From: a virus
Reading direction: 5' to 3' (one strand)
IMG/VR virus record: IMGVR_UViG_3300020410_001521
Coordinates: 1 to 38,808 of that record
DNA length: 38,808 bases
Position numbers and translations under genes: made by a program. Shown here one piece after another: positions 17,685 to 25,372 of this stretch (the stretch's first letter is position 1; each line of letters starts with the position of its first letter). The notes beneath the pieces were generated by a model. That model was given only the letters and a program-made list of their open reading frames with translations, was not told the DNA's origin and searched no databases.

Positions 17685-18437
17685 CTAGCCAGTAATTTGC
17701 AGCATGTTGGCAAATCGCTCTAGCCGTTCACGCTGCGGAAAGGTTTCTTCTGGTTCTGGGGCTCGCGGGGCATTCTTATACACGGAGAGATCCCACGCTT
17801 TATTGGTGAATTTGTTTTCAGTGCTGCTGTTGCTGCGTTGAATAATGCCGTCTACAAAGCCGTGCTCTACTGCCTCTTGTGCTGTAAACCAAGTCTCTGC
17901 TTGCATCCAGTCTCGAATCTGTTGCTCCTCTGCCTGTGTTTTGTTGGCGTAATCAGCAACAATGGTATTGTCTACCTTGTCCAGCATATTCGCCGTTTTA
18001 CGAATCTCAGAGGCGTTACCTAATGCCAGAGTCCAGGCATAGTGGATCATGTACATGCCAGACTCAGCAATATTGATAGTATCGCCAGCCATGGCAATGC
18101 GCGTTGCTGCACTCGCTGCCCAACCATCAATGTGAACATGAATGTTCGCCGGGTGAGTGATCAGGCTGGTATGAATAGCGGTGGCTTCGAATACATCACC
18201 ACCGGGGCTATTAATGTAAAGGTCGATGTCGGTTGCATCCGGCATAGCGAGCAGGGCAGACTTCACCATTTCAGCAGATACACCCCACCAGGCATCAATC
18301 ACATCATAAATCAGAATGGCCGGGCGGTTTTCATCAGCACTGGCCAGCGGCGAACGGTCTAGCACTTTAAAGTCTGGGGTGTTGTTCGAACTGCAGTTGG
18401 CTTTCACTAACTGCATTAACTTACGATGATTTCTCAT
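17685..18437 (-). CDS. ClpP-like head maturation protease
   Basis: A 250-aa serine protease of the ClpP/phage prohead protease type. The motif YINSPGGDVFEA (74-85) forms the oxyanion-binding strand. DGWAASAAT (104-112) carries nucleophile Ser109 and MYMIHYAW (129-135) carries His132. The acid is probably within LDKVDNTIVADY. The N-terminus has about 35 extra residues and the C-terminus a proline-rich charged tail that may guide prohead binding. It cleaves the delta domain of the capsid protein during maturation. The order portal, protease, capsid is standard for HK97-like heads. Confidence 0.92.
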   Translation of the reverse strand: MRNHRKLMQLVKANCSSNNTPDFKVLDRSPLASADENRPAILIYDVIDAWWGVSAEMVKSALLAMPDATDIDLYINSPGGDVFEATAIHTSLITHPANIHVHIDGWAASAATRIAMAGDTINIAESGMYMIHYAWTLALGNASEIRKTANMLDKVDNTIVADYANKTQAEEQQIRDWMQAETWFTAQEAVEHGFVDGIIQRSNSSTENKFTNKAWDLSVYKNAPRAPEPEETFPQRERLERFANMLQITG

Positions 18438-18440
18438 AGT

Positions 18441-19694
18441 TTATTCCACGGTTGTATTTTGGCTGGCAGTGTTCGGGTCGTAAGGCTTGTCGTACCGTTC
18501 GTCATTGATAGGCGGCATGTTTTCGAGTTTTCTTACCTCGTTTACCGTCATCCAACCCGGCCCTTGTGAGCCGCCGATAGCCTGACGGTAGGCTTCATTA
18601 CGATCTTTAAGCGTTAGGCGCATTAAGTTTGCAGAGATAAATTCTGCAAAGTTGTCGTCATATAAAAACAGCTTGCGATTAATCTCTTGCTGGAAACGAT
18701 TCAGGTGTGGGCCTAATGTATAACGCAGGAAAGAAAGCCCGATTTCACCAATGCCACTACCCCAGCTGGTTGTCTTTTGTTCCTGGTTAACCATAAAGCT
18801 GGGTAATCCAAACGCCCGGGCAATGTCGGTGATTTGAAATTCGCGGGACTCTAGCAGCTGGGAATCTTTGGCAGAGACGCTTAGCGTTTTAACATCGGTG
18901 CTGTTATCTAAAACAAGTGGATATTTGCTGTTTTCAACGCCACCGTAAGTTTTAACCCATGCATTCCTGAAGGATTCTTTTTGTTCTTCGGCCCATTTCC
19001 CTTGCTTAACTACCGCAACACGTTGGGTTGAGCCAGACTTGAAGAACTCACCGCTATGCTGTTCCATCGCGATTTCTAAACCAATGCTGTTCAGTGCGCC
19101 CCATTGAATGACAGACATAGAGCGCAAGCCGTTAAAACCAAAGCCGGGGAAATGCAGAATGTCATCCTGATCAAAACCCCGGGGTTCACCATCTAATGTA
19201 AAGAAATAGACTAACCGGCCATTTCGCTTTTCTACCACCATGCCAACTGGGCTAATAGGTAACAGCTCTTCCGGTTCGCCAGCTCGGTTGCGAAGGATAA
19301 CGACAAACCCGTCTCCATGAAGCAACATGCTCGATACGATGAATTCCCAGGCAGTTGCTGCACTCCAGATGGGAGTGAATTGCAGATTAAATAGTGTTTC
19401 CAGTGTATGGTTTATGCGTTTTCGAGAGCCATCAGAGGTCTTTTCGAAAATATGCACCGGCATTTGAGAGATAGCACCGGCAATTAAGCGAACACACGCA
19501 AAAACAATAGAGACTTTCATTGACGTTTTAGGTGTGACTGATGGACCCGCAACAGACGGAACTACCCCAAATAAGTCAAACAATCGGCCAATATCCGTAG
19601 ATAATATGCCTTCCTGATCAGCTGCGTTGCTTACTTGCGTACTTTCAGCTGCTGCTTCTTCCGACTTACGGCTAAAAAAGGGTAGTTTAAACAT
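18441..19694 (-). CDS. Portal protein, HK97 family
   Basis: A 417-aa portal protein of the HK97 family (Pfam Phage_portal). Family marks include SMKVSIVFACVRLIAGAI near the N-terminus and HTLETLFN. A WEFIVSSMLLHGDGFVVILRN helix-strand and the LHFPGFGFNGLRSMSVI loop (about residues 178-194) follow. GLPSFMVNQEQKTTSWGSGIG and the C-terminal MTVNEVRKLENMPPI block complete the pattern. Twelve copies form the ring through which the terminase packages DNA. The ATG overlaps the terminase stop (TAATG), coupling their translation. Confidence 0.93.
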   Translation of the reverse strand: MFKLPFFSRKSEEAAAESTQVSNAADQEGILSTDIGRLFDLFGVVPSVAGPSVTPKTSMKVSIVFACVRLIAGAISQMPVHIFEKTSDGSRKRINHTLETLFNLQFTPIWSAATAWEFIVSSMLLHGDGFVVILRNRAGEPEELLPISPVGMVVEKRNGRLVYFFTLDGEPRGFDQDDILHFPGFGFNGLRSMSVIQWGALNSIGLEIAMEQHSGEFFKSGSTQRVAVVKQGKWAEEQKESFRNAWVKTYGGVENSKYPLVLDNSTDVKTLSVSAKDSQLLESREFQITDIARAFGLPSFMVNQEQKTTSWGSGIGEIGLSFLRYTLGPHLNRFQQEINRKLFLYDDNFAEFISANLMRLTLKDRNEAYRQAIGGSQGPGWMTVNEVRKLENMPPINDERYDKPYDPNTASQNTTVE

Positions 19695-21403
19695 TAGAGT
19701 TCCAAAAATTCTTGGTTTGACCCGTCTTCTTCATCAGGTGTCCAGGCACCGATAAACGACTGAAGCATAGCTACAGCGGTGTCTATCTTGTTGTCTTTGT
19801 GTTCTTTCACCGGGCGAATGTACTTACCGTCCATCGTCTCTTTGGCAATGACGTTACCTAAACACCAGGTAAGCACCGGGCATCCTGTATGGTGTATGCG
19901 CCCCTGACCTAACAGGTTTCCAAATTCACGCATGGCCGGTGAGAAGTTTGTGTAGTTCTGCGCCACTTTTATTGGCTCTATGGCTGTTTTGTTATGAACA
20001 CGCTGAGCAATAGGCGCTGCGCCTGCAGGGTCGTAAAACAGGCCGGTAACAAAGTGTTCTTCATTATCATGCTCTATGGCGTTTTCTACTTCGTCATAGT
20101 CAATGCTGGAGCCTTCACACATGATCAATGCATCTTGATCTATCCAGTCGCGGTAGATATCTATCTCTTCCGCTTTCTTCTCGGTGACATAAGTTCGTGG
20201 GAAGAAGTAATAGTGAGTCTTACCGGCGATTTCTTTGGTAAAGCAGCTTACATCTGCAGTTAAGTCATCAGACTCTGATAAGTCCACACCTTTGGTGCAC
20301 TCTTCGCCTATGAACTGTTCTATGCTCAGTTCAGGGTCTGCCCAACGTTTCCAATCCTCAAGGTTTAGCCACGACTCCCTGGCACCAACCCATAGATTAA
20401 GGTGTTTCGTTTTAAAGGCGTTTTGCTTCCGCGCTGATTGTTTGGCCTTACCCAGCTGGTTAAGAAGAAACTCTTTTTCTACTGAAACACCATAATTGGG
20501 GTTCGCTTTAATGAGCGCTGCTTCTGTTTGCCAGTCATCGTCTTTGTCGATGGTGTAGATCATGGCAAACACAGTTTCGTCAGTACGGGTGCCTTCAAGA
20601 ATTTCCTGACACTCTTTTTGATACTGACCGCACGGCCCAAACCAATTAGCACCGGCAGTGGATATTATCCATTCCAGAGGTTGTTCCCTTGCCCCCATGC
20701 CGGTGATCATGGTGTCACGTTGATCATCATCATCGTGTTCGTGATACTCATCGCAGAGGTAACAGCTTGGCGAGCCACCGTCGCCCGGGTTACCAATCAG
20801 CCTTTCAAACCTACCACCATCTGTCGTTCGCTCTATCTGCTGAGCAAAGAGTTCTATGCTGAAACGGCGTCTAAAGATAGGCTGCTTTGTGGCCATCTTT
20901 TTTGCTGGCGAGAACACCTCGTTAGCTTGTTTCTGGGTTGTAGCACCACAAAATACTTCAGCTGCTGGTTCATCGTCATTAGCCAACATGTATAGGCCAA
21001 TGGGGGCTACCCAGGTAGATTTACCGTTCTTGCGCGGTACCAGAGTAAATGCTGTTCTGAAGCGGCGGCGTTTGGTGGTGATATGCTTCCAACCAAATAC
21101 CTGAGCGGTGATCCACTTTTGCCAAGGGCTGAGCGCTATTAACGATTCTTGCCCTTTCGCCCGGGCCCATTTCCCTTTAACGTGATTAAAGGTCTCGATG
21201 AAACGAATTACTTTGTTTACCGCTTCAACATCGAAGTAGTAAGGAAACTCCGGTGTGCCAGCTCGTTCTAAATCTCTGCTTTCACGCTCAACAGCCAGCC
21301 GTTCGTATTTGTTTGCTGGCCTCTTACCACTTAGAACATCAGCAGCATACTGCTCAATATCCTTGAGGTGATCTTTCTGAAATGTTGGATAAGTATTTCG
21401 CAT
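19694..21403 (-). CDS. terL: Terminase large subunit
   Basis: A 569-aa DNA packaging motor of the HK97-type terminase family. The ATPase has a Walker A-like loop PRKNGKST (123-130) and a Walker B CYLCDEYHEH (214-223) with the catalytic Glu219 next to the Asp. ISTAGANWFGP follows as the coupling motif. The nuclease domain begins near KGVDLSESDDLTA (about 371-383, first metal-binding Asp) and ends with KIDTAVAMLQS near the C-terminus, supplying another conserved Asp. It translocates DNA into the prohead and cuts it, together with TerS and the HNH protein. The start ATG follows the TerS stop directly (TAAATG). Confidence 0.95.
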   Translation of the reverse strand: MRNTYPTFQKDHLKDIEQYAADVLSGKRPANKYERLAVERESRDLERAGTPEFPYYFDVEAVNKVIRFIETFNHVKGKWARAKGQESLIALSPWQKWITAQVFGWKHITTKRRRFRTAFTLVPRKNGKSTWVAPIGLYMLANDDEPAAEVFCGATTQKQANEVFSPAKKMATKQPIFRRRFSIELFAQQIERTTDGGRFERLIGNPGDGGSPSCYLCDEYHEHDDDDQRDTMITGMGAREQPLEWIISTAGANWFGPCGQYQKECQEILEGTRTDETVFAMIYTIDKDDDWQTEAALIKANPNYGVSVEKEFLLNQLGKAKQSARKQNAFKTKHLNLWVGARESWLNLEDWKRWADPELSIEQFIGEECTKGVDLSESDDLTADVSCFTKEIAGKTHYYFFPRTYVTEKKAEEIDIYRDWIDQDALIMCEGSSIDYDEVENAIEHDNEEHFVTGLFYDPAGAAPIAQRVHNKTAIEPIKVAQNYTNFSPAMREFGNLLGQGRIHHTGCPVLTWCLGNVIAKETMDGKYIRPVKEHKDNKIDTAVAMLQSFIGAWTPDEEDGSNQEFLEL

Positions 21404-21859
21404 TTAGTAAATGTCATCGAACAGCCCAGGTTGCAGATTATTAAACCGCTGATCAGTAGCAGGGCTACCACCAATTTGGTTGAGTAAGCTATTTAGCTTG
21501 CGCCAGTCATCGTTGTACTGTGATGCTTCAGGCCGTGTTTTGTGCTGAACACCATTCCGGCCAACGGTGGTGTACTTCCACTCGTGCTTATCCAGAAACG
21601 CGCGGTTCTCTTCCATCCGCGCAATCACGGCACAATACTCTTTATAAAATCGAATGAAGTGCGGCTTGAACCGACTAATCTTCACGTACTCGGGTATGTC
21701 AGTTTCCCACACTTTTTGTTCGGCTTTAGACATCCCACGCGGACGCGATTTGATCGCGATATCTCGCGCCTCGTCATCGCTCATTTCCTTGTTTTCGGTA
21801 CCAGGAAACTGGACTATTTTGTCCTGATCCTCTGCTACCTGTGGATATCTGCCAGCCAT
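21404..21859 (-). CDS. terS: Terminase small subunit (P27-like)
   Basis: A 151-aa protein placed directly upstream of TerL. It resembles P27-family small terminases: a disordered start, then ARDIAIKSRPRGMSKAEQKVWE. Helices IPEYVKISRFKPHFIRFYKEYCAVIARMEE follow, with a basic GRNGVQHKTRPEASQYNDDWRKLNSLLNQIG block at about 100-130. It would recognise the packaging site. The candidate cos gap lies right in front of it. Confidence 0.85.
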   Translation of the reverse strand: MAGRYPQVAEDQDKIVQFPGTENKEMSDDEARDIAIKSRPRGMSKAEQKVWETDIPEYVKISRFKPHFIRFYKEYCAVIARMEENRAFLDKHEWKYTTVGRNGVQHKTRPEASQYNDDWRKLNSLLNQIGGSPATDQRFNNLQPGLFDDIY

Positions 21860-21867
21860 AATGGGTA

Positions 21868-21997
21868 ATTATTCATTCTCAAGTGGGTTTTTCGGATTCA
21901 TTTTCGGGTCGCGTAAATTCCTTTCTAGGGCGGCGGTGTTCTGGGCCAGCCTCTAAACTTTTGGCACCCCCGGGTCCGCTTAGGGTGTCAGGATTCT
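21868..21997. other. Candidate cos region between HNH and TerS genes
   Basis: A 130-bp non-coding gap in front of TerS. It contains a GC-rich core at 21963-21979 (GGCACCCCCGGGTCCGC) flanked by imperfect inverted arms (ggcaccc at 21963 and gggtgtc at 21983). HNH-TerS-TerL phages of the HK97 type usually cut here and leave 3-prime overhangs. Placement is from synteny; the exact nick positions cannot be read from this prophage sequence. Confidence 0.45.
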
Positions 21998-22381
21998 TTA
22001 CAGTTTGGTTTGATTTGCACTGTGTTGGTGCGGTGCGTGGGCTTCCTGCGCGGTCTTCTCTTTGTCGCAGGCCTGGCAAATGGTTTGAAGGTTCTCGTGC
22101 CCATTGCCGCCACCCTGAGAGAGCGGAATGATATGGTCGCACACACCATGATTAGCGCCGTGAAGTTCTACTGATACCAGTTCACCTTTGCGAAGATGTA
22201 TCTGACACAGGAAACGATCACGGGTAAAGATATACTCTCGTGTTCTCTGCCAGGCTTTACCACCACGGCCAGAGTGTTTAGTGTTTGAACGCTTACGTTC
22301 GAACGGCTTACGGTGTGGGCACTGTTCGTCCCGGTGTACCTTACGGCACTTGCTACACCATGAGCCGGGCTTAACAGGCAC
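21998..22381 (-). CDS. HNH endonuclease for cos cleavage
   Basis: A 127-aa HNH nuclease. The core is CDHIIPLSQGGGNGHENLQTIC (about 92-113), with the catalytic His of CDHI, the Asn of HENL and a final CxxC zinc knuckle (CQAC). A second zinc site is formed by CSKC and EQCPH near the N-terminus. In HK97-type phages such HNH proteins act with TerL to make the specific nick at cos. The start is a GTG that overlaps the holin stop (TAGTG). The long gap between this gene and TerS is the probable cutting site. Confidence 0.87.
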   Translation of the reverse strand: MPVKPGSWCSKCRKVHRDEQCPHRKPFERKRSNTKHSGRGGKAWQRTREYIFTRDRFLCQIHLRKGELVSVELHGANHGVCDHIIPLSQGGGNGHENLQTICQACDKEKTAQEAHAPHQHSANQTKL

Positions 22382-22596
22382 TACGCTATATCCTGCTCAG
22401 TGTTAACCGTAATATCATGCTCCAGCCTCAGCTGGTCGCGCTTATCCTGACGATACTTGAAGTACAGGTTCATCCAGAACGTGAGGATGCCAAGGCATAC
22501 ACCAACCAACATACCTATCTCTTGTACTGTGAGTAAACCAAACAGCGCAGTAAGCCCGTTTGATACGTAACTCATCAGGCTGGTTCTATCAGACAT
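22381..22596 (-). CDS. Holin, S21/HP1 pinholin-like family
   Basis: A 71-aa small membrane protein. Hydrophobic segments lie at about 10-27 (VSNGLTALFGLLTVQEIG) and 29-45 (LVGVCLGILTFWMNLYF). The second is followed by a basic YFKYRQDKR end that closely resembles LTNLYFKIREDRR of the phage 21 pinholin S21. The first segment is amphipathic, as in the S21 family, where it leaves the membrane on triggering. The start ATG has an AAGGGAT Shine-Dalgarno. It is the last gene of the lysis block and shares TAGTG with the HNH gene. Confidence 0.8.
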   Translation of the reverse strand: MSDRTSLMSYVSNGLTALFGLLTVQEIGMLVGVCLGILTFWMNLYFKYRQDKRDQLRLEHDITVNTEQDIA

Positions 22597-22605
22597 TCTA
22601 ATCCC

Positions 22606-22773
22606 TTACTGCTGTAACGCTTTTTCTACTTCTTCGACCAGCTTGTCGTCGAGGGTATTGGTACTCTTTTGAGCCAGGTATTTAACAATGTGAAGCGTTA
22701 ACGCAATCAGCACTTTCTCTGATACCAACTTAATGGCAACAGTTTTTAATATCCCTAACAAAACGGCTTGCAT
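22606..22773 (-). CDS. Small membrane protein in the lysis cassette
   Basis: A 55-aa protein with one hydrophobic helix (about residues 2-33, including VLLGILKTVAIKLV and VLIALTLHIVKYLA) and a charged tail (LDDKLVEEVEKALQQ). I chose ATG 22773 because GGGG lies 9 nt upstream; a TTG at 22803 would add 10 residues inside the endolysin gene. It sits between endolysin and holin, so it may be a second holin, an antiholin or a regulator. It does not look like a spanin, since it has neither a lipobox nor a periplasmic coiled coil. Confidence 0.6.
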   Translation of the reverse strand: MQAVLLGILKTVAIKLVSEKVLIALTLHIVKYLAQKSTNTLDDKLVEEVEKALQQ

Positions 22774-22787
22774 TGGTGTGGCCCCTA

Positions 22788-23153
22788 TTAATACAACCAG
22801 CAAACAGTAGCTGGTTTACTTGAATCGATATCAACGTGAATGAAAGACCTGGCGATACCGATGCGATCAAAGCCAGCGCTAATCAGAGCGCTTAGTATCT
22901 TCTGACGGGCCTGAGAGCTATCGGCTTTAATGTCTACAGCCAATCCCTTTAAATGTGAGCTACTGGGTAAACCACCCTCGTTGCGGTTGTGCACTGGGCA
23001 GCGCAAAGCAGATGTAACCGTAAACCCTATTCCTGCTTGCTCTCTGGCAATCTGCAGCATAGAGACTAATGATCTGTTGATGTTGTTAAGCCCACAGCCA
23101 CACTTACACGCAAACTCATCTGCGAAGAAGTTCTCTGTTAATTTAAGGCGCAT
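22788..23153 (-). CDS. Endolysin, M15 (VanY-type) peptidase
   Basis: A 121-aa single-domain M15 peptidase that cuts peptidoglycan peptides. The zinc site is SSSHLKGLAVDI (64-75; His67, Asp74) with the third ligand His106 in FIHVDID. The N-terminal CKCGCG block is typical of phage M15_3 endolysins, and VTSALRCPVHN carries the conserved Arg. No signal or SAR segment is present, so the protein should be cytoplasmic and need a membrane hole to reach its substrate. It begins right after two tandem terminators and is the first late gene. Confidence 0.9.
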   Translation of the reverse strand: MRLKLTENFFADEFACKCGCGLNNINRSLVSMLQIAREQAGIGFTVTSALRCPVHNRNEGGLPSSSHLKGLAVDIKADSSQARQKILSALISAGFDRIGIARSFIHVDIDSSKPATVCWLY

Positions 23154-23162
23154 TGCAGTTTC

Positions 23163-23191
23163 TCAAAAAAAAGCCCCGGCAAATGCCAGGG
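23163..23191 (-). terminator. Terminator 2 upstream of the lysis genes
   Basis: On the minus strand GCCCTGGC pairs with GCCGGGGC (one G-T pair) around an ATTT loop, followed by eight T residues. It lies 10 bp before the endolysin ATG, so late transcription must pass it. With the terminator at 23240 it forms a tandem pair after the late promoter candidate. Confidence 0.85.
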
Positions 23192-23239
23192 CAAGGTTGG
23201 TAACAACAGGAATACACAATCATTGTTCTACGGAAACAA

Positions 23240-23267
23240 AAAAGCCCAAGGGGTTAACCTCGGGCTT
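23240..23267 (-). terminator. Terminator 1 after the late promoter (bidirectional)
   Basis: On the minus strand AAAGCCCGAGG pairs with CCTTGGGCTTT-type sequence (11 bp, one G-T pair) around TTAACC, followed by a T tract. The opposite strand also ends in T residues, so it could stop transcription in both directions. It is about 30-50 nt beyond the expected start of the late transcript. Confidence 0.8.
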
Positions 23268-23299
23268 TTGAGTGTAGCTTTGCTAAGCTTACCTGACGT

Positions 23300-23327
23300 A
23301 GCATACTTTATCCGCGCGGAAATGCAA
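23300..23327 (-). promoter_or_regulatory. Candidate late promoter (PR-prime-like)
   Basis: On the minus strand TTGCAT (23327-23322) and TATGCT (23305-23300) are separated by 16 bp. The spacer contains the palindrome CCGCGCGG. It lies just after the Q-like gene and just before two terminators, the arrangement that Q antiterminators act on. The promoter is predicted by eye only. Confidence 0.5.
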
Positions 23328-23333
23328 AGTTTT

Positions 23334-23714
23334 TTAAGCAGCGTTTTTAATCTTCTCTCTATACGCATCCAGGAAGCCATCTATCCAGTCATGGCCAGAT
23401 ACTACAAAGCTACGAGCTTTAGTCTCACCAACGTTCAGTCGAAGCCCAATCTCTTTGTAGCTCAGCTCATTTCTGTAATACAACATGACGGCCAAGCGCT
23501 GGAGCTTTCTGCCACGGTTCTTCTTTTCACAGCGATACTTCTCAACACCCAATTGAGCAACGGCCCGATCAACCATGAGTGCAGTATCGTCGTCAATCTT
23601 AACCAACCGAACGTCAATCTCTACTGAGTCTAATGTTAGCCCCAATCCTGAAACGCCCCATCTGCCCCATTCTATAAGCAGTTCTTCTGTCGTCATCGTA
23701 TTAAGAAAAATCAT
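23334..23714 (-). CDS. Q-like late antiterminator
   Basis: A 126-aa protein resembling antitermination Q family proteins. It has an N-terminal EWGRWG block, a conserved acidic middle and then the sigma region 4-like helix-turn-helix LQRLAVMLYYRNELSYKEIGLRLNVGETKARSFV (about 70-103). ATG 23714 is supported by a consensus AGGAGG 5 nt upstream. A second ATG at 23696 is possible. It should bind near the late promoter and let RNA polymerase pass the two terminators in front of the lysis genes. It is the last gene of the leftward early operon. Confidence 0.78.
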   Translation of the reverse strand: MIFLNTMTTEELLIEWGRWGVSGLGLTLDSVEIDVRLVKIDDDTALMVDRAVAQLGVEKYRCEKKNRGRKLQRLAVMLYYRNELSYKEIGLRLNVGETKARSFVVSGHDWIDGFLDAYREKIKNAA

Positions 23715-24021
23715 TAGCGCCTCCTGCTATTTTGGAGTGGTCACCCTGTTTTTTACTGTGACCACCCACCGTGACCGCTGAAACCCTTGCTATTACTACT
23801 CTGGTCATACTGGTCATAGTGGTCATAGTGTTTTTATATACGTTAGGAAGTGTTACTAGGTAGTTGATAGGATTGATGCGTGGCCGCTCGTGCGCGCGCG
23901 TGTACGTGTGTGTGTGCAAATTACCGTGACCACCGTGACCACCGTGACCAAGCCAGTATAAACGTAGCCTGTAGCGGTCATTGTTAATGGTCATGGTCAT
24001 ACTAAATAAGCTATTTATCAT
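23701..24021 (-). CDS. Doubtful ORF across the GGTCAY repeat array
   Basis: An open frame of 106 codons fills the gap between the helicase and Q genes. Its ATG overlaps the helicase stop (ATGATAAATAG) and its own stop overlaps the Q start, as a coupled gene would. However, the product is low-complexity and derives from DNA repeats (MTMT, GHGGHGGHG, TMTTMTSMT, THTYTRAH). I think the DNA sequence itself is what is selected here, but a short coupled peptide cannot be excluded. Confidence 0.25.
   Translation of the reverse strand: MINSLFSMTMTINNDRYRLRLYWLGHGGHGGHGNLHTHTYTRAHERPRINPINYLVTLPNVYKNTMTTMTSMTRVVIARVSAVTVGGHSKKQGDHSKIAGGANDFS
23739..24000. repeat. Array of twelve GGTCAY motifs (candidate origin iterons)
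   Basis: GGTCAC/T occurs on the plus strand at 23739, 23803, 23812, 23821, 23976, 23989 and 23995. The reverse complement GTGACC occurs at 23758, 23771, 23926, 23935 and 23944. Two triplets have an exact 9-bp period (23803-23826 and 23926-23949) and face each other. The array lies directly after the primase-helicase genes, where replication proteins of satellite and temperate phages often bind. The repeats are seen; the origin role is inferred. Confidence 0.75.
23889..23918. other. 30-bp alternating purine-pyrimidine tract
   Basis: Perfect alternation of pyrimidine and purine runs over 30 bp: (CG)TGCGCGCGCG, then TGTACG, then (TG)n and CA. It sits in the middle of the GGTCAY array, between the two opposing triplets. 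Such DNA can adopt the Z form or melt under supercoiling. The tract is seen; any function is inferred. Confidence 0.7.
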
Positions 24022-25372
24022 GCCAAAAGCCCTCCGGTGGTACATAAAAAGCCGGGCGCTTACCATCAACACGCTTCTTCTTTTTCTCAAACCCAAACCT
24101 GTGCATTATTAAACCAACCCGTTTTTGCTCGGGTGGTCGCATGGCTTGTGGGTCCATATCCAGCGCTTCGGCCATGATATCACCCATTGAGTAATCTACT
24201 CGCATGTTTCGTTTTAGCCAGTCATAGATGATGGGTTCCCAAACATCAGAGTCGAACCTGTCTTCCTGTTGCACCTCGAACAAGTGCTTATAGTCGTCGT
24301 CTGGCCACCATTTCATACCATCTTTGTACATCTTAAGCGCTTCGGCCCAGAGCTGGTCTCTGTCCTGCTTAATTGCAGCCTGACAAATCTTCGTACACGT
24401 TACCGGCCAGTAACGCCGGTTACCGGTTGAGTCTTTAAGATATCTATCCTGATTGGTGGTACCTACAAACACACATTGCCTGGGGAACTCCTGCACCATG
24501 CGCCCGTAACTGGGGCGGTAACGGTCTGTTTGAGAACCAAAGAACTGTTTAGCCCTTGTATTCTCTGCTTTATTAAAAGAGTCCAGCTCGGCTAATTCTA
24601 TACACCACATGCCCTGCATTTGTTGAAAGCTGTCTTTGTTACCAAGCTCCATTGGTGTATCGGTAAACCATTTACCAAACAGGTTGTGTAACATGCTGGA
24701 TTTCCCCAACCCCTGCAGGCCTTCCAAAATTAATACCGAGTCCACCTTAACCGGTGGTCGCATCACCCTTGCTATAGCTGAGACTAAAAAGAAAGCACCA
24801 ACCAGCGCTGCATAATCTGAATCTTCTACTCCTAAATAGTCATGCAACCAACTGAGCACCCTATGCTTACCATCCCATTCCAAAGTAGCCAGGTAGTCTT
24901 TAACAGGATGAAAGGCGTTTTCTTCTGAGTGAACTAATATGGCGCCCATGACATCGCTGGGCTTGGGAGTAAAGCCGTATAATTCAGAAAGGTAGATCCT
25001 TAGACGTTCTGTGTCGGTGTCTGTCCATTCTCCAACCGTGCCCATTTTAAAGGGCGGGGCATTGCGCTTCATAATGCGGTAACTAAAGCTGCAGTAACCC
25101 AGCACACCTTTAAAAGACGGGTCGTACTCGAGCACCAACTTGGTATTACTGATGTTTGCCAGGCGATTACCGTTATTGGTAGTTTGAAAGCGAGCCGTCC
25201 AAGGTTGCTCATCCCCCATTAAAGGCTGCGCCGCGCCAGCGGTTGGCGGCGGGGGAGGGGGTGAGTCATTCGCTGCTGGTTGTTTAATAGCAGCCATTAG
25301 CTGAGACTTAACAACATCCAGCCCAGCATTAACGTGCAGATCATTCCAGTCTGTTAAAGAACAAGAGGCCAC
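24011..25372 (-). CDS. VirE/VapE-type replicative helicase
   Basis: A 453-aa P-loop ATPase of the virulence-associated protein E family. It has Walker A EGLQGLGKSS (about 217-226), a Walker B-like IELAELDSF (about 257-265), a sensor block FVGTTNQDRYL and the signature DSTGNRRYWPV. The first 25 residues (SLTDWNDLHVNAGLDVVKSQL) match the end motif of TOPRIM primases, and a proline run PPPPPP follows at about 38-44. The start is a GTG that overlaps the primase stop (TAGTG) with AAGGAGG 7 nt upstream. It probably unwinds DNA at the origin together with the primase. Confidence 0.88.
   Translation of the reverse strand: MASCSLTDWNDLHVNAGLDVVKSQLMAAIKQPAANDSPPPPPPTAGAAQPLMGDEQPWTARFQTTNNGNRLANISNTKLVLEYDPSFKGVLGYCSFSYRIMKRNAPPFKMGTVGEWTDTDTERLRIYLSELYGFTPKPSDVMGAILVHSEENAFHPVKDYLATLEWDGKHRVLSWLHDYLGVEDSDYAALVGAFFLVSAIARVMRPPVKVDSVLILEGLQGLGKSSMLHNLFGKWFTDTPMELGNKDSFQQMQGMWCIELAELDSFNKAENTRAKQFFGSQTDRYRPSYGRMVQEFPRQCVFVGTTNQDRYLKDSTGNRRYWPVTCTKICQAAIKQDRDQLWAEALKMYKDGMKWWPDDDYKHLFEVQQEDRFDSDVWEPIIYDWLKRNMRVDYSMGDIMAEALDMDPQAMRPPEQKRVGLIMHRFGFEKKKKRVDGKRPAFYVPPEGFWHDK

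Noticed and set aside
20528-20995. 155-codon plus-strand ORF inside the terminase gene
   Set aside because: The terminase frame contains the ATPase and nuclease motifs across this stretch. The opposing ORF has no domain and no start signal.
21879-22142. 87-codon minus-strand ORF across the cos gap and the HNH gene
   Set aside because: It overlaps the HNH gene in another frame, and the product is rich in P, R and G with no motif.
23739-24000. CRISPR array
   Set aside because: The repeats are 6-9 bp, occur in both orientations and have no regular spacers. No cas gene is present.
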